Below are positions 57,860 through 64,000 of a stretch of 64,000 bases of DNA, in pieces. The translations under genes were made by a program, and so were the position numbers. The stretch is from Pristionchus mayeri (lineage: Eukaryota; Nematoda; Chromadorea; Rhabditida; Neodiplogasteridae), in assembly GCA_036245805.1 (NCBI GenBank), contig BTRK01000003.1:43948044-44012043 (forward strand), in the 5' to 3' direction. How positions within the stretch are numbered: the first letter of the stretch is position 1; each line of letters opens with the position of its first letter. The notes beneath the pieces were generated by a model that saw only the letters and a program-made list of their open reading frames with translations, made no database searches and had not been told where the DNA came from.

Positions 57860-58231
57860 CAGGGTGAGAAGGAAAAGGAGGAAGGTAACGAGGGAGAAAG
57901 GACGAATGAGGGAGGAGAAGTGAAGAAGGATGAAGAGAGTGGAACTGCTGAGGGAGAGAAGGGCGATTAAAAGAAGACGAATGATGGGGAGAAGAAGGAA
58001 CATTTCACACAGGAAGACGATAACAATGAGGGTGAAAAGAAGGACGAGAAGAAGGAAGAATCAGGACCTGAGGATGGAAAGACGAAGGCTGATGAGAAGA
58101 AGGGAGAGGAGAAGAAGGAAGGTGAAAAGAAGGATGAGACGAAGGATGACAAGGAGAAAAAGGAGAAGGTGGATGTAGGAGGAGAAGTGAATCCGGAGAC
58201 TAAGACGAATAATGTGGAAGGAGGACAGTAG
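57860..58231 (+). pseudogene. eroded C-terminal tail of A2
   Basis: After the TGA at 57857 the same frame continues as Lys/Glu-rich coding-like sequence (GEKEKEEGNEGERTNEGGEV and so on). A second stop, TAA, lies at 57968-57970, and the frame ends at TAG 58229-58231. It aligns with the intact tail of A1 (7467-7860), showing that the ancestral protein was longer. Confidence 0.85.
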
Positions 58232-58470
58232 GGCGCGGGGGATACTAATTGATTGCAAGCAATCGATAATCTTTGATTATTTTCATTGCGAAAATGGTGA
58301 TGTTCTTGTGATGAACGCATTGCTGTGTATAAACATTCATTTATCGATGAATCGATGATTCAGTAAACATTTACCAGCACTCTATGCTATTGTATAAATC
58401 GAACATCGTATTTTTAGTGTAATAGTTTACAGTCAGCAGTCATAACTTTATTCATTACAGAAATTTAAAT

Positions 58471-61400
58471 TTATACATTGGTCAGTCGATATGCCACCGT
58501 ATCATCCGAGAAGACGTTCAGCAAACCCAGCAACTCGTAGTGCTTGTCCATATCGCCGGCGCGTTGCTAAAGAACTGAGATTTAAATTAGTTACGGATCA
58601 TAGTTTCGAACACCGTATTATTTTCCATATTTTCACGTCGATCGACCGGTCTAAAGTGTGTGTAGAATGAAGAGACTGTTACCGAATTTCAAACTCTATT
58701 ACGGATACGATAGTTCTACGGTATCACATCACGTGAGTTCTCTTGGTTACTGTGCGCAAGGTCGGAAGAGAACTATGACCTCATAGCCATCCGAACTAGA
58801 ACCGTATATTATTGAGCGACTAAAATTTATGTATATTCCAATTGGACATATACGTGTGACTTCCTTTCGGATAGCCGAAACAGTCTAAAGGGTAATGGAT
58901 CGTATTCCATAATCCAGCCTAGTTCGTAGTTTATTTTATATATAAATCATGACGTCATAGTTCTCATCCGACCTTGTGCCGGTTACATTATCTCATATTT
59001 GTTGCAGTACCTCGCACGTTTGAAGGAACATTAGAACTTCGCCTAATCGATAAGCGTAGTCCTCCAACTGGAGATCTTCCCTGAAATGTGAAATAACAAA
59101 TGGAAATGCCGTAATATTTTGTGCAAAATTAGATTTTAAAAAAATAAAAAAACAAACGGGAATCTGATGCTCGATGAATGAAGTTTCTAACCGATAGTAA
59201 ATGTGCAGCTCGCGTAGGATGATCTCCTTGTACAGCTCACTCGCGCGCGTTACATCCGGGGAGACGTCCAGGCCTTCTACACTAGTGATGCCAAATCGGC
59301 GCCCGCTCTCCTCCTTTCGCGTGCTCTCTCGCCGGTCAGACAGAGCGAGAGAGCGTGTGAAACGAGGAGAGCGCGCGCCGATTTGGCATCACTATTCTAC
59401 ACCATTATTTATACATGTTGATATTTGTATTGCTTCAACAGAAAATTCTTGTGGAATCTTCCCACAAAGATATCCGAGAGACGGAGTAGGTTTCCGAGTA
59501 AACCAAAGTCCTTTTGAAAACAATTCAGCTTGCCAACCATGTTTCTTCATTTGTAGCATGATTTATACGCATCTGTTTACCAGATTTAAAGAAGAAAAAG
59601 TCGATTAACCTGTGGACCAGAACATCATGGCGAGCGATGCGATGAATTCCTCATGGCGATGGCCGATTCTCCTCATTGCCTCTCGATTGGGTCGAAGATT
59701 CGTCTTGAAACGATCCCGATGGATTCTGAATGCTCAATTCAATTTAAAAAAAGATTAGCCGAAATTTCGAATAAGTTTGTGAATGCGTATAAACACATTT
59801 GAAGTGAGTAGACATATTTTGAGAGCCAGGGGAAAGAAAGAGGATGTTTTTTTCTTTGTTTACCTCGTAGCTTCTTCTCTATCTCCAACATTTGGACAAT
59901 CGTCGTAAAAGTGGTTGATGGCTTCCTCGGAAAAGACCAACGTGTAGCCAATGAAGCCTCTGGAAACGAAATTACTTTAGTCATATTCGTTGCATACTTA
60001 CTTTAGTCATAAGCTCACACCATTATTAACAAAAAGTTTCTCATATGTCTTGGCGATTTTACGATTTACGATTTTAACACATTTATCTAGAGGTCATTAG
60101 ATTCTCGGGAGATCAGGCGAGAGCTCTGATGTGCATGGTGTTCCAGTTAGAGCTTCGTGCTTGATTGAGAAAATTTGGGCCTGTTGCTTTGCGGAAAGAG
60201 TCGCTCCATCTCGTGATTGGGCGGCCGCGGCTCCTCTTTCTCCGCGGAATCCATTCGATCACAGATCGGCTCCACTTCCGGCAATCATCATTCGCGATCT
60301 TATGCAACCAAAACCATTTCCTTTTCTGAGCAGTGCGAACGAAGTCCTGAACTCTAGTTGAATCTCGCAACCTCTCATTAGAGACATGATCGAGCACAGT
60401 ACAGCCAACCATCCAACGTTCCATTTTTCTTTGAGCCACCGATAATCGATTCATTTGTGCTTTGCTTATGTCTTGGCATTTCAATATAATGGTCGATGAA
60501 AATGTTATTTACTTCTCCATGTCATCCGGGAACGTCTTATCTGCTCGATATCCCGCATCGAAGGTGCGAAAGCGGGTGAAGAAGTTTGTCACAACAGTCC
60601 ACTGAAATATTAACTTGTGATGAAAACAAAGCAAATCCAGGGATGTGCGTTGAAATAAATCACCACCAGTATGCGAGTTTTCTTGAGGGTTAGACCTGCG
60701 AGTTAAAACGGAGTCACTTCTTGCGCAGCTATTCTTACAGAAAATACATAAATAAACCTTTTCCCTGTCGTTGAACGTCGCAAATTCCGGGAAGGCAGCT
60801 ACGCCGAACTGCAGGATTGTAGTGAGGAAGATGCGATTGGCTCGATTGTAGGAATCGTATGTGGCGGGGTAGAGTGGCTGGAGAAGAGATCAAAGATCAA
60901 CTATTATATTGCTATCATCAATTTAACAGAAATCAGTAACTATACTATTAGACTATCGAAAGTATGCACGTTTTTTTCGCATTTGCTAGTCGAAAAATTT
61001 TTTTTTGTTTCCGGGCAAAATAGCGTGAAAGATCAGTCTAAAAATTTATTCAATTACACACAAATTAAGATCTTCATGGGAGAAAAGTAAGAAAGGAAAA
61101 CTCACATGATTTCGGTCGTATACTCGCATTGGATGAGGCGGGTCGACTCGCGAGCTCAGTTCACAGGCCAGCCTCGTGTCACACATTACTCTGCAAGCAT
61201 TTAGTCAACCTCTCACATCAAATTCTGAATCCCTCTAATTTTGGAATGTGTAATACACTCTACATGACCCAAGTTATGACAATGGTCAGAGTATATCTTA
61301 TACGAGCGTTAACTCAACAAGGAGTGTACAAAGGTTCATACTATACTCGAAATTTCACCTTCCTACGTATCTGCGGGACTCGAATTCATGCAAAAATATG

Positions 61401-62490
61401 AAAGGGATAACGAATATTTCTTACTTGTACTTCTCGCTCAACTTGTTTATCAGAGGTGTCCCATGGCGTGGTTTTGAATTTTGGACGGAAGATGAGTCGG
61501 GACTAAGAGAGCTTCTGAAAAGATAACGGCTAAGGAAATCATATTCGATGCCGATATTCCCTAAATCGTCGAAACATAAAGGTTCGTTCTTTCAGCTCTG
61601 AATCCTGGCAAGTAATATTTGAATAGAAGTGTAGACACACCTGGGCTCTTCGGTTAGACGATCAGAAATTGGCTGATTTTCCGCTAGATTCGCTTTAGTT
61701 GTCACGTTATCGTCGGAAGAGTCGTCCTAAATAAGGAATTTTTCGAAGAAAAAAACCTAAAGAAAGCTTAGAATTTGGAGACCTTTTTACAATAGACCAT
61801 ACACAACAGCTTAGCTATTTTCAAAGATTACAATTGCTCACCGATTCGTCATTGTTCGACCCACTTTTCTTCGCCAATCGATCGAGTCGGTCGAAGCGGC
61901 ACTTGCGACATTATGTAATAATTAAGTTTCAAATTACGCACTATCCGCAAGGTTTTTCGCTCTGCCTGACAGTAGTCAGAAAGTGACGTAGAGTTTTTTT
62001 CGAGCATTGTTATCGAGCATGGTGAGAGATGAGAGACTTCAGTTCCCCTGTCGGGGACAAACGACACTGACCTTCCCCCACGGGACACTTGCTGGTGTTC
62101 GAACGGCAAATGAAGTTCTTGCCTTTGGATCGGCTGAAAAATTGCCTTTTGAAAATAGTTAGATTAGTCAAATAAGAAATTTAGCAACGATTGACGTATT
62201 GAAAATTCGAAAACTTCAAATAACACTCGCAACACAAAATGTGAATTCTCACCGATAGAAAACAGTGCATGCCCGACACACATCCATGCCCATGTGAAGT
62301 ACTTTGGTTATTCCACCACAAACGAGACAAGCGCGCTCCTGAAAATGGGCCATAACGTGACGCACAAAAAAGATCAACTTCTTTCGAAAACATACGAATC
62401 ATCGCTTTAGCATCAACTATTTTAATAAAATCTCGGTTAAAATTGATTAAAAAACGAGCTCACCGTTCTTTTTGACTTCGGACGCGGCAT
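58471..62490 (-). CDS. nuclear hormone receptor (divergent nematode type)
   Basis: The start is ATG 62490, MPRPKSKRT. DNA-binding-domain exons follow: 62253-62338 (ACLVCGGITKVLHMGMDVC, then RACTVFYR) and 62072-62133 (KGKNFICRSNTSKCPVGE), then CRKCRFDRLDRLAKK at about 61853-61910. These give the two Cys4 zinc fingers. Ligand-binding-domain exons include KPRHGTPLINKLSEKYK, LACELSSRVDPPHPMRVYDR, RIFLTTILQFGVAAFPEFA, WTVVTNFFTRFRTFDAGYR, GFIGYTLVFSEEAINHFYDD, FKTNLRPNREAMRRIGHR, ELYKEIILRELHIYY, QLEDYAYRLGEVLMFLQ and a last exon ending DDTVAYRLTNV. This is the usual order for receptors of the expanded nematode family, which act as ligand-regulated transcription factors. The TAA is at 58471. One junction, before CRKCRF, has no clear AG acceptor (ACATAATG precedes it), so that boundary is unresolved. 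It converges on A2 with about 240 bp between. Confidence 0.88.
58753..58980. repeat. foldback of the GAGAACTATGACGTCA family, longest copy
   Basis: The ends GCGCAAGGTCGGAAGAGAAC and GTTCTCATCCGACCTTGTGC are inverted repeats, with ATGACGTCATAG in the right arm. It lies in the last intron of the receptor gene. Confidence 0.8.
59283..59394. mobile_element. 112-bp hAT-type foldback at a receptor splice site
   Basis: The ends TAGTGATGCCAAATCGGCGC and its complement form an almost perfect hairpin with a GCTCTCTCGC core. It is flanked by the 8-bp direct repeat TTCTACAC at 59275-59282 and 59395-59402. On the minus strand that repeat is GTGTAGAA, which contains the 3' splice site TAG of the exon encoding VEGLDVSPDVTRASEL. 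The insertion therefore copied the acceptor instead of destroying it. Confidence 0.88.
60110..60486 (-). mobile_element. 3' LINE fragment in a receptor intron
   Basis: An open frame of 123 codons encodes the C-terminal part of a LINE polyprotein: KMERWMVGCTVLDHVSNERL, RKWFWLHKIANDD, SRGRPITRWSD. It matches the region after the reverse transcriptase in RTE/BovB-like elements but differs from the LINE at 52433-56365. The 5' part is missing. Confidence 0.75.
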
Positions 62491-63531
62491 CGATTGGAAA
62501 TCCAACGAAATTCAGTCGCAGAAGTACACAAATTATCGAGGAATAGGGGAAAAGGAAGGGAAGAGTAGTACGCGTAGAATAGACGGAAAGAGAGAAATAG
62601 TGTGGACGCTCTCTTTCTCTCTTCCCTCTTCTCTCTCTACTGCTTGTGCCTGGTTTGTGCTCGATTACGTGGATATTCGTTAGTATTTGACTCTCTCACG
62701 ATCTCTCGCTCTATGATAATGCTGAGAGAAAGCACTATGTGGGATGAGAACTATTTTGTAAATCTGCCAGTGATATGTCAAAACAGTATTGCGAAATAAT
62801 TTTCATCCGAATTTGACACCCTGAAAGAGAGAAAGTGACAGCGGAAGAGCTGCTAAGCTTTAAAGTAGGGAATACCCTCGTTTGTGAGGATTCACGGAAG
62901 TGCTTTTGTACTTACTCGAGTACCAAATTGTGCAGCAATACAGCCGATTTTTGGAAATCAGTGTAAATATATTTGAAGAAAGAAACTGTAATAAATAGCA
63001 GAGATCATTGTGTGGTGTGATGTGTATTTCACGGCAGGATCTTAAATTCGAGGCATATACGAGGCCTCACTACTCGGGTTCGAACTTCTACGATACGGGT
63101 TACGGCATTTCAGGTTACGGCAGACTACAACGTTACTGTAGAAGGCAATACATCAACGATTGGTTTTATATTATGAAATTTGTGAAAAAAGTCAATTCAT
63201 GATATACGGTATTTCTACGGCATCTTTCTAGTGACATTTTATCCACGAGTGGTCAGTATCTGATCAGAAGCTAGCAGCGATCATGGCTGCTACTGCTGCG
63301 AGTGCGAAGAAGAGAGGAAGGGAGGATAACCCGGTACGATACAGGGTACGGTTGCTAATGTAGAAGGAATTCAACCCAAAGTTCAGTGCACGATAATCTT
63401 ATCGTGGAATTTTGAGTTACTGCATAATTGGAAACAGGGATACGGAAGAGCACTTTGAATACTTAACCGTGTAATGTAACAGTAATAGTATCTCTCAACT
63501 GGCAGTTTATTCATTACTGGTCAGTATCTGA
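62491..63531. other. intergenic, no gene recognised
   Basis: This is the upstream region of the receptor gene plus spacer. A C/T-rich foldback lies at about 62600-62740. The stretch at 63250-63330 duplicates the 3' end of the next gene. No other exon is supported. Confidence 0.45.
63250..63330 (-). pseudogene. duplicated 3' end of the Cys-rich gene
   Basis: About 80 bp matching 63518-63595 encode SSLPLFFALAAVAAMIAASF and a TGA at 63264-63266, the same hydrophobic C-terminus as the gene just upstream. It is either a broken partial duplication or an unused alternative last exon. Confidence 0.55.
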
Positions 63532-63974
63532 TCAGAAGCGAGCAGCGATCATGGCTGCCACTGCTGCGAGTGGAAAGAAGGGATGAAGGGAGGAGGGCGA
63601 GTGGGTGGTCCGCTTAGGCCCATTCTCAGGCTTATCTGCTCCTCCCGCGCTCTTTGACGATTCCGCCGTCTTCTTCGATTCGTTGCAGTAGGCGCCCTAG
63701 AAAGAAAGTTCGATATTCGGGACAACAACTATTTATCTCTATCTATCTCTCTCTCTCTCTCCCTCAGAAGATGTAAAGGGGAGGGAGATGCCGGCTTGAT
63801 CCTTTTGATCGTGCCAATTAACTCCAACCTCTTTGCCGATCTACAGGAAACGGTGTCAAAGCAATTCACCTTTGAGCACACTGTCGTATCCCCACAGGTC
63901 CGGCCAGTGCCGTGTGCTGTGGGAGTCTCATATTCCATAATGTAACAATACTCATATGGACACGAGACTTTCAC
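63532..63974 (-). CDS. 3' part of a small Cys-rich secreted-type protein
   Basis: Two exons are visible, 63870-63974 (35 codons) and 63532-63696 (54 codons plus TGA). The 5' end lies beyond the window. The first has SCPYEYCYIMEYETPTAHG and RTCGDTTVCSK, the second opens GAYCNESKK. The five cysteines spaced this way suggest a small disulphide domain. A Ser/Lys/Pro linker follows, then a hydrophobic C-terminus FFPLAAVAAMIAARF, which looks like a GPI-attachment signal or a short membrane anchor. Nematodes have many such families (for example ET-module proteins), but I cannot assign it. Confidence 0.6.
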
Positions 63975-64000
63975 CTGAGATGAACACATTTGCAGAGCAG

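Larger units (their letters stand above)
42916..58231. repeat. right arm of giant inverted duplication
   Basis: The arm carries B2 (minus) and A2 (plus), the mirror image of B1 and A1 in 7467-20447. It is longer than the left arm mainly because of the LINE and foldback insertions in A2 intron 6. Confidence 0.92.

Overview
The window looks like nematode genomic DNA. It contains a two-RRM RNA-binding protein that resembles C. elegans SUP-26 (RBMS/MSSP family), a nuclear hormone receptor of the divergent nematode type, many short introns, and dense miniature inverted-repeat elements with mariner and RTE-type LINE copies. Genus is not resolved; a rhabditid or diplogastrid is plausible.

Layout. 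1-7.4 kb is gene-poor and repeat-rich (TTAA-flanked MITE, nested hAT-like elements, a dead mariner at 5559-6808). 7.5-20.4 kb is the left arm, and 42.9-58.2 kb the right arm, of a very large inverted duplication. Each arm carries a divergent pair of multi-exon genes for unrecognised secreted proteins, here called A and B. They point away from each other across a gap of about 0.45 kb, and each has an N-terminal signal peptide. In the left arm A1 (7467-12661, minus) and B1 (13114-20447, plus) carry frameshifts, stops or a lost exon. In the right arm B2 (42916-49528, minus) is fully open over 15 exons (367 aa). A2 (49963-57859, plus) is open over 9 exons (319 aa), but its long Lys/Glu tail is cut by two in-frame stops. 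The arms are old and diverged except for a sharply bounded, almost identical island of 4.6 kb (14485-19105 versus 44135-48752). That island includes an intron of B holding an antisense copy of the last three exons of A.

The 22.5 kb spacer between the arms holds the sup-26-like gene (32181-36333, plus, 13 exons, 442 aa), with a long pyrimidine-rich upstream region full of hairpins, and a repeat cluster at 38.7-41.8 kb. Several sup-26 introns share an unusual module, a CTGTCGA-type palindrome next to a GCGACGTTTCC motif.

Right of the arms, a nuclear receptor gene (58471-62490, minus) converges on A2. It contains a hAT-type hairpin whose 8-bp target duplication has copied a 3' splice site, and a LINE fragment. 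At the right edge is the 3' end of a small Cys-rich protein gene with a hydrophobic C-terminus (minus). A2's intron 6 is swollen by an RTE-type LINE carrying one nonsense codon, and by a foldback with tRNA-like boxes.

All exon models are read by eye from splice signals, phase and, for A and B, comparison of the two arms. No RNA evidence or database search was available.
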